Positions 9,606 through 19,110 of a stretch of 57,560 nucleotides of DNA are shown piece after piece. This stretch comes from Nitrosomonas sp. (GTDB taxonomy: Bacteria > Pseudomonadota > Gammaproteobacteria > Burkholderiales > Nitrosomonadaceae), in NCBI GenBank assembly GCA_020890945.1, contig JAJHPK010000090.1, positions 1 to 57,560 on the forward strand, written 5' to 3'. Numbering within the stretch: position 1 is the stretch's first letter; every line of letters starts with the position of its first letter. The translations under genes were made by a program, and so were the position numbers. The notes under the pieces were generated by a model, which did no database searches, was not told the DNA's origin, and was given only the letters and a program-made list of their open reading frames with translations.

Positions 9606-11144
9606 TTGAATCTCGTCAAAGCATTGGCTGCAGTGAGCAGCATGACTTTCATATCGCGCATTCTCGGTTTTATACGTGACATGATTATCGCGCGAATTTT
9701 CGGTGCAGGTATTGCGACCGATGCTTTTTTTGTCGCGTTTCGCATTCCCAATTTGTTACGGCGCTTATTTGCCGAAGGTGCATTTTCGCAAGCCTTCGTT
9801 CCCATTTTGGCGGAATACAAAAATACTCGCACGGCGGAAGAAACACGTGATTTAATCGATCACATCAGCACGCTTCTGACAATCACGTTATTTGTCGTAA
9901 CGTTGATAGGTGTCGTTGCATCGCCATGGATTATTTATGCCAGTGCCCCAGGTTTTTTAGAGAATCCTGAAAAATTTGCACTAACAGTCGATTTATTACG
10001 CATTACCTTCCCCTATATTTTGTTTATTTCCTTGGTCGCGCTGGCTGGGGGTATTTTGAATACCTATGGAAAATTTAATGTTCCAGCAATCACACCGGCT
10101 TTTCTGAATCTGTCATTTATTGCTTGTGCCCTATGGCTAACCCCGTATATGCAACCGCCTGTTCTAGCTTTAGCATGGGCCGTTTTTATCGGCGGTATAT
10201 TGCAATTGGCTTTCCAGGTACCTTTTTTAATTCGTCTCGAGCGATTGCCGAGAATCCGATTCAATGTCAAGGAAAGCGGTGCATGGCGTGTTATCAAATT
10301 GATGGGTCCAGCAGTTTTCGGTGTATCAGTGAGTCAAATTAGTTTATTGATTAATACTATTTTCGCTTCATTGTTAGTGACCGGAAGCGTTTCTTGGCTT
10401 TATTATGCAGACCGTTTAATGGAGTTTCCTGCGGGCTTATTAGGCGTCGCGTTGGGAACAATTTTGTTGCCATCACTAGCGCGTCACTATAGCAACAATA
10501 GTAACGAAGAATATTCTCGCTTATTGGATTGGGGATTGCGCATGACGATGATACTGACGCTTCCTGCTGCGTTGGCTTTAGGATTGTTGTCGACGCCATT
10601 GATTGCTACTTTATTTCATCATGGTGCTTTTACCGATCATGACGTGTGGATGACTCGGGAAGCATTGACTGCTTACAGTATTGGACTGATCGGATTGATT
10701 TTAGTGAAGGTTCTAGCACCGGGTTTTTATGCGCGGCAAAATATCAAAACACCAGTAAAAATCGCGATTATAACGCTCATCGCGACGCAACTAATGAACT
10801 TGGCATTTATTTTCCCGTTTCAACATGCCGGATTAGCGCTTGCGATTGGATTGGGAGCATGCTTGAACGCAGGGTTGCTATATTACCAATTGCGCAAGCA
10901 AAATATTTATCAACCGCAAGCTGGATGGCTCGTATTTTTTCTTAAAATATCTGTAGCGTTGATCGTAATGGGTGGCGTGTTATGGTTTGCTGTGGGCGAT
11001 CACTCAAGCTGGTTAGTAGGCTCTACTTTGGAACGCGTTGCAAAACTGAGTTGGATTGTTTGTTTGGGAGCGGTCAGTTATTTCGCGGCGCTTTGGATAT
11101 TGGGATTTCGCTTAAAAGACTTTGCTAAACAACAAGTGTTATAA
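9606..11144 (+). CDS. murJ: Lipid II flippase MurJ (MviN)
   Basis: Flips undecaprenyl-PP-MurNAc-pentapeptide-GlcNAc (lipid II) across the inner membrane for peptidoglycan synthesis. The 512 residues form about 14 transmembrane helices of the MOP exporter superfamily. The family hallmark runs from residue 6: [20 protein letters not shown], then [27 protein letters not shown], with the essential arginines. The start is TTG at 9606; MNLVKAL is the expected MurJ beginning and no ATG is available in frame nearby. It is convergent with folE2, with 39 bases between stops and no hairpin recognised. Confidence 0.96.
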   Translation: MNLVKALAAVSSMTFISRILGFIRDMIIARIFGAGIATDAFFVAFRIPNLLRRLFAEGAFSQAFVPILAEYKNTRTAEETRDLIDHISTLLTITLFVVTLIGVVASPWIIYASAPGFLENPEKFALTVDLLRITFPYILFISLVALAGGILNTYGKFNVPAITPAFLNLSFIACALWLTPYMQPPVLALAWAVFIGGILQLAFQVPFLIRLERLPRIRFNVKESGAWRVIKLMGPAVFGVSVSQISLLINTIFASLLVTGSVSWLYYADRLMEFPAGLLGVALGTILLPSLARHYSNNSNEEYSRLLDWGLRMTMILTLPAALALGLLSTPLIATLFHHGAFTDHDVWMTREALTAYSIGLIGLILVKVLAPGFYARQNIKTPVKIAIITLIATQLMNLAFIFPFQHAGLALAIGLGACLNAGLLYYQLRKQNIYQPQAGWLVFFLKISVALIVMGGVLWFAVGDHSSWLVGSTLERVAKLSWIVCLGAVSYFAALWILGFRLKDFAKQQVL

Positions 11145-11183
11145 ACTAATTGATACTTTAAGCGAAATCCCCAGTTGTTTTGA

Positions 11184-11993
11184 TTAATGCGAACGTTTTT
11201 TCTTGTTTTTCTCAATCAACGCATAAGCAGAATGATTATGGATAGATTCAAAGTTTTCTGATTCCACCACGTAACCATCGATGCGCTCGTCGTGATTCAA
11301 TGTTTCTGCAATATCTCGAACAATGTCCTCGACAAATTTCGGATTGTCATAAGCACGTTCGGTGACATACTTCTCATCGGGACGCTTAAGCAGACCGTAC
11401 AATTCACACGAAGCATTGTTTTCAGCCACTCGAATCATATCTTCGATCCACACGAAACTGTTGGTTCGTACTGAAATCGATACATGCGAGCGCTGATTAT
11501 GCGCACCATAATTTGATATCTTTTTGGAACAGGGGCACAAACTGGTTACCGGCACGATGACTTTCATGGTGAAAAAATATTCATTTTTAATGATTTCTCC
11601 AATAAATGTCACTTCGTAATCCAGCAAGCTTTTAACTCCTGAAATCGGCGCAGATTTATTGACAAAATAAGGAAAACTCATCTCAATATGACCAGAATCG
11701 GTTTCCAGTCTCTCAATCATTTCGCGCAAAATGGATTCGAAAGATTCGACTGAAATTTCTCGTTCACGACTATTTAGGATCTCGACGAAACGAGACATGT
11801 GTGTGCCCTTAAAATTATGAGGCAGATTTACGTACATATTGAAAACCGCGATGGTATGCTGCACACCGCCATTTTTATCTGCTACCAATACCGGATGCTT
11901 GATCGCTTTAATGCCCACCCGATCAATCGCGATGCGCCGAGTGTCAGGTGAACTCTGGACATCGGCGATAGGTAGATCAATTTCTTTATTCAT
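11184..11993 (-). CDS. folE2: GTP cyclohydrolase FolE2 (type IB)
   Basis: Converts GTP to 7,8-dihydroneopterin triphosphate, the first step of tetrahydrofolate (and queuosine) synthesis. This is the FolE2/COG1469 type, which tolerates zinc limitation by using other metals, not the classical FolE. The 269 aa contain the catalytic region [21 protein letters not shown] around residues 150-175, with the metal-binding cysteine, and GTHMSRFVE near 60. The C-terminal part has the Glu/His-rich [17 protein letters not shown]. It is the last gene of the minus-strand set xseB-ispA-dxs-folE2, with a 78-base gap to dxs, so it may have its own promoter. Confidence 0.95.
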   Translation of the reverse strand: MNKEIDLPIADVQSSPDTRRIAIDRVGIKAIKHPVLVADKNGGVQHTIAVFNMYVNLPHNFKGTHMSRFVEILNSREREISVESFESILREMIERLETDSGHIEMSFPYFVNKSAPISGVKSLLDYEVTFIGEIIKNEYFFTMKVIVPVTSLCPCSKKISNYGAHNQRSHVSISVRTNSFVWIEDMIRVAENNASCELYGLLKRPDEKYVTERAYDNPKFVEDIVRDIAETLNHDERIDGYVVESENFESIHNHSAYALIEKNKKKRSH

Positions 11994-12071
11994 TTATTTG
12001 TTTTCCTAACGAGAAAGGAATTATGGTCATTGACCTCTTCAAATGACAAAAACTCGTAATAATGACTGAAT

Positions 12072-13913
12072 TTATAATGCTGAGTTTACTGACCGAACAA
12101 TGCCATCTTTATCCAAGCCGCAATTTGCTAGCATTTGAGCATGATCACCTTGATCAATAAAAGTATCAGGCAGTCCTAATTGTAGTACTTTAATGTAAAT
12201 TTTTTGTTTATACAGAGATTCGGTAACTGCACTGCCAGCGCCACCCATAATGGTGTTTTCTTCCACAGTTACCAACAAGTCATGCTTTGCCGCTATCGAG
12301 GCTATTAATTCTTCATCGAGCGGTTTGATAAAACGCATATTAACCACCGTGGCATTTAATTCTTCTGCAGCGGCAAGACAGGGTGCTAACATGCTACCAA
12401 AAGCTAACAATGCAACCTTTTCTCCTTGACGGCGAATCTCGCCACGTCCAATCGGCAACATTTGCATTTCTTTTTGTAATGGCACACCACTGCCGCTACC
12501 TCTGGGATACCTAACTGCTGTAGGTGAGTCGATCATGAAAGCGGTATACAACATTTGCCGACATTCGTTTTCGTCGGCTGGCGCCATGACGACCATATTA
12601 GGAATACAGCGCAAATAGCTCAAATCAAAACTACCAGCATGGGTTGGACCATCCGCACCGACCAATCCGGCGCGGTCGATAGCAAAGACAACCGGTAAAT
12701 TTTGGATAGCGACATCATGAATTAATTGATCGTAAGCGCGTTGCAAGAAAGTAGAATAAATAGCAACGACAGGTTTTAATCCTTCACAAGCAGCACCGGC
12801 AGCAAATGTGACCGCATGTTGCTCGGCAATACCGACATCAAAGTAGCGAGTGGGATATTCCTGCGAAAAACGAACCAAACCTGATCCTTCGCGCATAGCG
12901 GGCGTTATCCCTACCAAACGTGAATCTTGTGCCGCCATATCACAGAGCCAATCGCCAAATACTTGTGCATAGGTCGGTTTTGAAGCAGCTTTGGATGGAA
13001 CAATACCTTTCTTGGTATCAAATTTTCCAACGCCATGATAGAGAATAGGATCTTCTTCCGCTAATTGATAACCGGCGCCTTTTCGAGTAACAATGTGTAA
13101 AAATTGTGGTCCCTCTAACTGCTTGATATTGCCTAATGTCTTAATCAGAACATCCAGATCGTGACCGTCAATCGGCCCAATATAGTTGAATCCAAATTCT
13201 TCAAACAAAGTACTGGGCGTAACCATTCCTTTAACATGTTCTTCGGCGCGTTTAGCAAGTTCTAGTACTGGTGGCATAACGCCAAGCACTTTTTCACCCG
13301 CGCGCCGTGCGGTGGCATAAAATTGTCCAGACATTAATTTAGCCAGGTAGTTATTAAGAGCGCCTACCGGTGGAGAAATCGACATATCATTGTCATTCAA
13401 AATGACCAGGAGATTGGCGTCCATAACACCCGCATTATTCAACGCTTCGAATGCCATGCCAGCCGTCATTGCTCCATCGCCAATCACAGCAATAGAACGT
13501 TTTCCGGTTTTATTCAATCGCGCCGCTACCGCCATACCCAATGCCGCACTGATTGAGGTACTCGAGTGAGCAGTACCAAATGCATCATACTCACTTTCAT
13601 CACGTCGTGGGAATCCAGCAATACCGCCTTGCATGCGTAATTTGCACATGCCTTCGCGACGTCCCGTTAAAATTTTATGCGCATAGGTTTGATGCCCGAC
13701 ATCCCATACGATCTGATCATGAGGCGTGTTGAAAACATAATGCAAAGCGATCGTTAATTCAACCGTGCCCAAATTGGAAGACAAATGTCCGCCGGTTTTG
13801 GCTACTGACTCGACCAGAAAATCACGTAATTCTTTAGCGAATTTCGGTAATTTCTTCGGATCCAATTCACGTAAGTGTGAAGGCAAATTAATAGTATCTA
13901 GCAGTGGGTACAT
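12072..13913 (-). CDS. dxs: 1-deoxy-D-xylulose-5-phosphate synthase
   Basis: Thiamine-diphosphate enzyme condensing pyruvate and glyceraldehyde 3-phosphate. It is the first and flux-controlling step of the MEP isoprenoid pathway. The 613 aa are full length. N-terminal features include [21 protein letters not shown] near residue 40 with the conserved His, and [16 protein letters not shown]. The ThDP motif starts at [11 protein letters not shown] near 145. The transketolase pyrimidine domain carries [16 protein letters not shown] near 360, with the catalytic Glu. It lies 42 bases behind ispA, as in many Betaproteobacteria, so precursor and prenyl chain synthesis are probably co-transcribed. Confidence 0.98.
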   Translation of the reverse strand: MYPLLDTINLPSHLRELDPKKLPKFAKELRDFLVESVAKTGGHLSSNLGTVELTIALHYVFNTPHDQIVWDVGHQTYAHKILTGRREGMCKLRMQGGIAGFPRRDESEYDAFGTAHSSTSISAALGMAVAARLNKTGKRSIAVIGDGAMTAGMAFEALNNAGVMDANLLVILNDNDMSISPPVGALNNYLAKLMSGQFYATARRAGEKVLGVMPPVLELAKRAEEHVKGMVTPSTLFEEFGFNYIGPIDGHDLDVLIKTLGNIKQLEGPQFLHIVTRKGAGYQLAEEDPILYHGVGKFDTKKGIVPSKAASKPTYAQVFGDWLCDMAAQDSRLVGITPAMREGSGLVRFSQEYPTRYFDVGIAEQHAVTFAAGAACEGLKPVVAIYSTFLQRAYDQLIHDVAIQNLPVVFAIDRAGLVGADGPTHAGSFDLSYLRCIPNMVVMAPADENECRQMLYTAFMIDSPTAVRYPRGSGSGVPLQKEMQMLPIGRGEIRRQGEKVALLAFGSMLAPCLAAAEELNATVVNMRFIKPLDEELIASIAAKHDLLVTVEENTIMGGAGSAVTESLYKQKIYIKVLQLGLPDTFIDQGDHAQMLANCGLDKDGIVRSVNSAL

Positions 13914-13955
13914 TCAAAGAAAGTATAATAAATAACGAAACAATAGCGATAACAG

Positions 13956-14849
13956 CTAGAATTTGCGTTGGATAATGAAGTCAGTTACCTGACGTAATCT
14001 TAATGCGTCATTGCCAAAATGATCTAAAGCCTGGTATGCATCATGTTTTAATTTTTCTGCTAATTCGCGTGCTTGAGTAATTCCTAAAATACTGACATAC
14101 GTTGGTTTGTTGTTTTCTGCATCTTTTCCAGCCGTTTTACCGAGAGTAGCCGTTGTTGCTTCCGTATCGAGTAAATCATCAATGACTTGAAAAGCCAGAC
14201 CGATGCATTTGGCAAAATGATCTAACTTACTCAGTTGTTCGTCCGTCAAATGATTGCTGCATCGGGCTCCCAGCATTACGGCTGCGCGAATGAGCGCGCC
14301 TGTTTTATGAATGTGCATAAACTCCAGCTCTGGCAGGCTTAATGTTTTACCTACGCTATCAAGATCGAATGCTTGCCCGCCAGCCATACCACGCGAGCCA
14401 GCAGCTCGAGCTAATTGCGTAACCATTTCAAGTTGTATTTGCGGCGCATCGGTCAATTTTCTTTCTGTGAGTATTTCAAATGCTAATGTTTGCAAGCTGT
14501 CGCCAGTCAACAACGCTGTGGCTTCGTCAAATTCAACATGGCACGTTGGCTTACCTCGACGCAAAACATCATCATCCATACAAGGTAGGTCATCATGGAC
14601 AAGTGAATAAGCGTGAATAAGTTCAACGGATGCGGCTACAATCGTCACACAAGCTTTATCGGCATGACCCAATTCCCCTGCGGCGAAAGATAGCAAAGGC
14701 CGCACACGCTTTCCGCCGCCAAGAACAGAGTAGCGCATTGCTTTATGGAGTCGAATCGGGACACAATCGACAGCAGGAAGTCGAGTATCAAGGAAAGCTT
14801 CAATATGTGCCTGACAATCGGTGGCCCAATTCTGAAAATCAGTGGTCAT
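13956..14849 (-). CDS. ispA: Farnesyl diphosphate (polyprenyl) synthase
   Basis: Condenses DMAPP with isopentenyl diphosphate to geranyl and farnesyl diphosphate, precursors of undecaprenol and quinone side chains. The 297 aa match bacterial IspA. The first aspartate-rich motif is DDLPCMDDD near residue 87-95 and the second is IDDLLDTEA near 228. GGGKRVRPLL near 46 binds diphosphate. The start overlaps the xseB stop by 11 bases, indicating tight coupling. Confidence 0.97.
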   Translation of the reverse strand: MTTDFQNWATDCQAHIEAFLDTRLPAVDCVPIRLHKAMRYSVLGGGKRVRPLLSFAAGELGHADKACVTIVAASVELIHAYSLVHDDLPCMDDDVLRRGKPTCHVEFDEATALLTGDSLQTLAFEILTERKLTDAPQIQLEMVTQLARAAGSRGMAGGQAFDLDSVGKTLSLPELEFMHIHKTGALIRAAVMLGARCSNHLTDEQLSKLDHFAKCIGLAFQVIDDLLDTEATTATLGKTAGKDAENNKPTYVSILGITQARELAEKLKHDAYQALDHFGNDALRLRQVTDFIIQRKF

Positions 14850-15102
14850 CAGTATCAGCGGTATTAAAATTTTTTAACATATCGGCTTCAAGTATTTTAA
14901 CTTGTTGTTGTGCACTTTGAAGTTTTTTTTGACAATACTGCAAGAGGTAAGCTCCGCGTTGGTAAGCCAAGAGAGAAGCCTCAAGGGGCATTTGCCCTGC
15001 TTCCATATCCGCTACAATTTTTTCTAACTCTTCCGAAGCGGCTTCAAAACTCTCAGGTTCCGCTGCCACATTGGCAGTCGTGTTTTTCGAAGTTTTGGCC
15101 AT
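14839..15102 (-). CDS. xseB: Exodeoxyribonuclease VII small subunit
   Basis: Small subunit of the single-strand-specific exonuclease VII. Several copies bind each XseA to form the active complex. The 87 aa contain the family core FEAASEELEKIVADMEAGQM and LEASLLAYQRGAYLLQYCQKKL. It is first in the xseB-ispA-dxs set and overlaps ispA. Neither xseA nor another repair gene lies alongside. Confidence 0.95.
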   Translation of the reverse strand: MAKTSKNTTANVAAEPESFEAASEELEKIVADMEAGQMPLEASLLAYQRGAYLLQYCQKKLQSAQQQVKILEADMLKNFNTADTDDH

Positions 15103-15421
15103 AGAATATTAAAATCGACAATCCAAAAGATGAAAATGCATTTTGCGTAAAAATAAACAAAAATAGCGCAATTAACCCTGTAAGGTCAATGCAAATTTGA
15201 TGATGCAATGCAATTACTTCAATTCGTTATAAAAAACAGATTCATAAAAGAAGTCGCATTTTAAAATTCCTTTTTGTAATTAATTCATTATCTGATTTGT
15301 TCGAACGAATTTACGGGGTTATCCTCTTAAACTCGCCATGAGTTGATACATCAGGTTCACTGTGGCAAGATAGAACCTTGATCAAAGCTTAGCTCAACAG
15401 CAGTAATAGAAGAAGCGAGTA
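15103..15421. other. Non-coding spacer between xseB and the lipid-locus strand
   Basis: About 320 bases between divergent genes that must hold promoters for both the minus-strand isoprenoid operon and the plus-strand series beginning at 15.4 kb. It is AT-rich next to xseB. I could not identify a convincing promoter pair, hairpin terminator or RNA gene. Confidence 0.5.
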
Positions 15422-15937
15422 TTGATTTTCAACTATGTAAGCTCAATTAGGAATGAAATAACCTTGAACGAAAATATCACTCAAATCAGTACCTATTTGG
15501 AGATGGTGCCATCTTGGGCAATTGCTTTATTTACTTTTGCGATAGTGGTCGGCATTTTTATAGAAATAATCAATCGCAAACGGCGCTTTTATGCAATTGA
15601 TAATTTTCGTAATACTATTGAAACAGAATTTGCGGCTTTGTATCCGAACCATAAAGTTTGGCCGAAGAACATTCAAGAATTTTTTGCTGCGCGCATGCCT
15701 GAAATGCACCATAACTTTGAAGTCTTGCGTTTATTCATTCCGCAAAAGCGTTTGCTGGAATACAACACCGATTGGAACAATTTTCGTGATTTTTGCCGCA
15801 ATATTACCGACGAACAATGTGAAGCTAACGCATATAGACATCAAAAAACTGACCATGATCAAGAAGTGCGCACTGAAGATCCGAAAGTAGTTTTTCACCG
15901 ATTAATCGACAATTTGTTAAAACACACGCATATATAA
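15422..15937 (+). CDS. Hypothetical single-pass membrane protein at the head of the lipid locus
   Basis: 171 aa from a TTG at 15422, or 144 aa from the ATG at 15503; the choice is uncertain. One strong transmembrane helix (about residues 31-48, IALFTFAIVVGIFIEII) is followed by a basic stretch NRKRRF and a soluble domain. That domain is rich in aromatic and charged residues (WPKNIQEFFAARMPEMHHNFEVLR) with two Cys near FCRNITDEQCE. Family not recognised. It ends only 48 bases before the bCerS-like acyltransferase, so it may be part of that operon. Its role is unknown. Confidence 0.7.
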   Translation: MIFNYVSSIRNEITLNENITQISTYLEMVPSWAIALFTFAIVVGIFIEIINRKRRFYAIDNFRNTIETEFAALYPNHKVWPKNIQEFFAARMPEMHHNFEVLRLFIPQKRLLEYNTDWNNFRDFCRNITDEQCEANAYRHQKTDHDQEVRTEDPKVVFHRLIDNLLKHTHI

Positions 15938-15985
15938 ATTTCATTTGAAACGCACTACACTTCGCTTTAATTATATTTTGCTGTG

Positions 15986-17137
15986 ATGTCAAACCAATCC
16001 AAGCTAAGCAGCTCTGCGGTAGTTGTTCGTCCTGCCATGACCTACCATGAGGTAGGTAAGTTTATTGGTATCCCCTGGTTGATTTACGCAAACGATCCGA
16101 TGTGGGTGCCGCCGTTACGGTTGGAACGTCGATTTCATTTATCCCATTTCAATCCCTATTCTAAACACGGTGACTGGCAACTCTGGATCGCGTACCAAGA
16201 CGGACAACCGGTCGGACGTATTAGTGCGCAGATCGACAAGTTGCATCGCGAACGCTATGGTTTCGATACTGGTCATTTTGGTTTCATGGAATGCATTGAT
16301 AATCACGAGGTTTTTGCAGCATTGGCGTTGCATGCGGAAGCTTGGCTAGCTGCTCGCGGCGTTCGTCATATCACCGGACCCTATAATTTTTCCATTAATC
16401 AAGAAGTCGGAATTTTGGTAGCGGGTTTCGATACGCCGCCAATGATCATGATGACGCATTCAGCGCCTTGGTATGGAAAATTATTAGAAAGCCAGGGATA
16501 TCTTCCCGCTAAAGATATGTTTGCATACAAAATTAACACAGCATTTGAATTTCCTCCGGTCATGCAAGCGGTGATCAAACGGTTTTCGAACAAAATAAAA
16601 CTGCGTACGTTGAGGCGGAATCAACTGGCCCAAGAAATGGAAATTCTTAGGGATATTTTTAATGATGCTTGGGTGGATAATTGGAGATTTATCCCATTCA
16701 CGGAAGAAGAATTCGCTGAGTTGGGCAGTACGCTGAAATGGTTATTGCCCGATGAGTTTGTGCAAATTGCCGAAGTCGATGGCGTGCCAGCAGCATTCAT
16801 GGTGGGATTACCAAATATCAACGAAGCGTTATCTGAAATGAATGGTAATTTATTCCCTTTTGGTTGGATAAAGCTTATTAAACGCATCAAAAATAATGAA
16901 TTCACGAGTGGCCGCATTCCATTGATGGGAATTCGCAAACAGTATCAAAATACGCCATTGGGACTGGCTTTGGCCTGTTTGATCATTGATGCGCCGCGTC
17001 AGGCAGGAATCGCGTATGGTATCAAAGAAGTCGAGTTATCCTGGATACTGGAAGATAATTTACCCATGCGTCATATTCTCAAAAGTATTGGCAGTCAGGA
17101 ATACAAGCGGTATCGTATTTATCAGAAAACTCTGTGA
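15986..17137 (+). CDS. Bacterial ceramide synthase-like / YghO-type N-acyltransferase
   Basis: 383 aa of the YghO / BcerS-like family (GNAT fold), often misnamed dATP pyrophosphohydrolase. Characterised members include the Caulobacter bacterial ceramide synthase, which N-acylates a sphingoid base. Recognisable segments are YANDPMWVPPLRLERR near residue 35, QPVGRISAQIDKLH, HFGFMECIDNHEVF, GPYNFSINQEVGILVAGFD near 132 and the C-terminal hallmark ELSWILEDNLPMRHILKSIG with YKRYRIYQKTL. Two tandem GNAT-like halves are apparent. I start at the ATG 15986, though a GTG lies at 15983. The stop overlaps the next start in GTGA, so acyltransferase and nucleotidyltransferase are coupled. The family call is firm; the acceptor (sphingoid base or other amine/alcohol) is unknown, and no serine palmitoyltransferase is in the window. 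Confidence 0.85.
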   Translation: MSNQSKLSSSAVVVRPAMTYHEVGKFIGIPWLIYANDPMWVPPLRLERRFHLSHFNPYSKHGDWQLWIAYQDGQPVGRISAQIDKLHRERYGFDTGHFGFMECIDNHEVFAALALHAEAWLAARGVRHITGPYNFSINQEVGILVAGFDTPPMIMMTHSAPWYGKLLESQGYLPAKDMFAYKINTAFEFPPVMQAVIKRFSNKIKLRTLRRNQLAQEMEILRDIFNDAWVDNWRFIPFTEEEFAELGSTLKWLLPDEFVQIAEVDGVPAAFMVGLPNINEALSEMNGNLFPFGWIKLIKRIKNNEFTSGRIPLMGIRKQYQNTPLGLALACLIIDAPRQAGIAYGIKEVELSWILEDNLPMRHILKSIGSQEYKRYRIYQKTL

Positions 17138-17952
17138 TCACGCAAAATAACAATAACGATAAGCAATTTGCTGCCATCGTGTTAGCGGCTGACCGTACCG
17201 GCAAAGATCCAATCACCCAGTACACGAATGCTGCTTGCAAAGCCTTTGCTAGTGTTGATGGTATCCCTATGGTGATTCGTGTTTTAAATGCTCTGCAAGC
17301 CTGTCCGCAAATTTCATCGATTATCCTATGCGGTCCTCCAGAAACCCTTCATCATCATTGTCCTGAATTAAAACAGCGAATTGACTCAGGACAAGTGACT
17401 TGGATTCCCAATTTGGATTCACCTAGCCGCAGCGCAGATAGCGGTTTGAAACAAATACCGGAGAACGTATCGGTATTAGTCACCACGGCTGATCATGCCT
17501 TATTGACATCACAAATCGTACAGCAGTTTTTGCAGCAATCGATCGCGACAACGGCAGATGCAACCGTTGGAATTGTGCGGCAAGAACAAATTGCCGCTGC
17601 GTTTCCCGATTCGAAGCGCACAGTAATACGCTTACGAGATGGGGGATTTTGTGGTTGTAATTTATTTGCTTTCACACCAAACGGACGCAGTCTCGTTCAA
17701 TTCTGGCGACAGGCTGAAGATTTACGCAAAAAACCGTGGCAATTGATTGCACGAGTGCTGGGTTTTAAAACAGTATTTGCCTATTTGTTGGGAATCTTGA
17801 CCCGAGAACAAGGAGTGGCGGCTGTGTCACAAAAATCGGGCGTGAATATTCAAACAATTGAATTGGATGATCCCCGTGCCGGAGTCGATGTGGATAAAGT
17901 GGAAGATTTGAGGCTTGCCGAAGCCATTCTCAAAAATGAAAAACAAACGTAA
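17134..17952 (+). CDS. MobA-like nucleotidyltransferase family protein
   Basis: 272 aa with a Rossmann-like nucleotidyltransferase fold. The usual LAGG-x-S-x-RMG start is replaced by VLAADRTGKDP, with ACKAFASVDGIPMVIRVLNAL following. The metal-binding acidic site is VLVTTADHALL near residue 117-122, and a late acidic DDPRAGVDVDKVED resembles the MobA/IspD C-terminal motif. It starts at GTG overlapping the acyltransferase stop. Enzymes with this fold transfer CMP, UMP, AMP or GMP to a phosphate; here it could build a CDP-linked head group for the phosphatidyltransferase downstream (inference). It is unlikely to be the molybdenum-cofactor enzyme because the P-loop differs and no mo-genes are near. 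Confidence 0.75.
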   Translation: MITQNNNNDKQFAAIVLAADRTGKDPITQYTNAACKAFASVDGIPMVIRVLNALQACPQISSIILCGPPETLHHHCPELKQRIDSGQVTWIPNLDSPSRSADSGLKQIPENVSVLVTTADHALLTSQIVQQFLQQSIATTADATVGIVRQEQIAAAFPDSKRTVIRLRDGGFCGCNLFAFTPNGRSLVQFWRQAEDLRKKPWQLIARVLGFKTVFAYLLGILTREQGVAAVSQKSGVNIQTIELDDPRAGVDVDKVEDLRLAEAILKNEKQT

Positions 17953-18030
17953 TTGGTACAAGAATAGTTGGAGTTGTTAAAAAATTAACCAATATCTGTA
18001 GATTAGCTTACTGATTGATACTCTCGATGC

Positions 18031-19110
18031 ATGAAACTGTTTGACCGCTATATCGCACGTGAAATATTGCTGCCTTTTATGGTGGTCATACTTATTCTGG
18101 CTGGATTATTTGCCAGTTTCAGCAGCGCACGGCTGCTGGCAGGGGCTGTGACGGAATCGCTTGGAATTGCTGCGCTGTTTAAATTGGTTTTTCTCAAGAC
18201 GCTGATTTCTTTGGAAGTGCTGATCGCCATTGCACTATATATTTCCGTCATTATCGGACTGGGGCGGTTGAATAAAGATCACGAACTGACGGTGCTTCGC
18301 TCGATCGGTATCAGCAATACGCGAATCGTGCTGGTTGTTTTGGCAGTGGCCATTCCGATTGGAATTATCAGTGGCATTTTGTCATCTTATGTTCGACCTT
18401 GGGCTTACGCAGAAAGCTATTTACTCGATGCGCAAGCCGAGGCCGAACTCAATATCAATCGCTTTCAAGCAGGCCGTTTTCACGGTAGCGAACGTTCCGG
18501 TCGGGTAATTTATGTCGGGGAAAAAAACGATACCGACAAGAATATGTCGCAGGTTTTTCACTATGTTCAAAATGCGCATACCAGTGAAATCGTCATTGCT
18601 AAACATGCCTATCAAGTGCAACCCACTTCATCGGATCAAAAACCTTACATACAGTTGAGCGATGGTGTCATCTATAAACTCAGCAAAGATGCCAGCGTGG
18701 ATGATGTGATACGGTTTGAAAATATGACCTATTACATCGATAATGATTATGTATTGAGTTACCGCCGCAAAGCCGCTGCTACCCGTGACTTGTGGAAATC
18801 GGATCAACCACCCGACATTGCTGAGTTTCAGTGGCGCGTTTCACGTCCGCTAGCTACCATTTTGTTAGCACTGATCGCGGTAACTTTTATTCGCATTTCA
18901 CCGCGCCAAGACAAAACGGACAGCACTTATCTAGTCGCAGCGTTGCTGTTTGCGGGCTACTATAATTTGAGTGGATTAGCAAAAAATTGGGTCGCAAATG
19001 GTGTGGTTGGAAGCATTCCAGGAGTATGGTGGTTAGATGGTTTGATGATCATAGGGCTTGGATGCTATGCGTTTTTTGCGGGTTATCGTCAGCTTAGAGG
19101 TCGAACATGA
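18031..19110 (+). CDS. lptF: LptF-like permease (YjgP/YjgQ family)
   Basis: 359 aa. Three N-terminal transmembrane helices (about residues 12-35, 55-80, 100-120), a periplasmic beta-jellyroll region (about 135-265) and three C-terminal helices form the typical LptF/G layout. Family segments include DHELTVLRSIGISNTRI in the cytoplasmic coupling region and FQWRVSRPLATILLALIAV followed by RISPRQDK. LptF and LptG are the membrane subunits of the LptB2FGC extractor that passes LPS to the periplasmic bridge. The stop overlaps lptG in ATGA. The usual lptFG neighbour pepA is absent; instead the pair sits between nucleotidyltransferase and phospholipid enzymes. It may therefore be the canonical copy or a paralogue serving another lipid. 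Confidence 0.85.
   Translation: MKLFDRYIAREILLPFMVVILILAGLFASFSSARLLAGAVTESLGIAALFKLVFLKTLISLEVLIAIALYISVIIGLGRLNKDHELTVLRSIGISNTRIVLVVLAVAIPIGIISGILSSYVRPWAYAESYLLDAQAEAELNINRFQAGRFHGSERSGRVIYVGEKNDTDKNMSQVFHYVQNAHTSEIVIAKHAYQVQPTSSDQKPYIQLSDGVIYKLSKDASVDDVIRFENMTYYIDNDYVLSYRRKAAATRDLWKSDQPPDIAEFQWRVSRPLATILLALIAVTFIRISPRQDKTDSTYLVAALLFAGYYNLSGLAKNWVANGVVGSIPGVWWLDGLMIIGLGCYAFFAGYRQLRGRT

Noticed and set aside
9584-9832. 82-aa minus-strand ORF across the murJ start, considered as rpsT because S20 often lies beside murJ.
   Set aside because: The peptide has no S20 features and is antisense to the conserved MurJ N-terminus, so it is a shadow frame.
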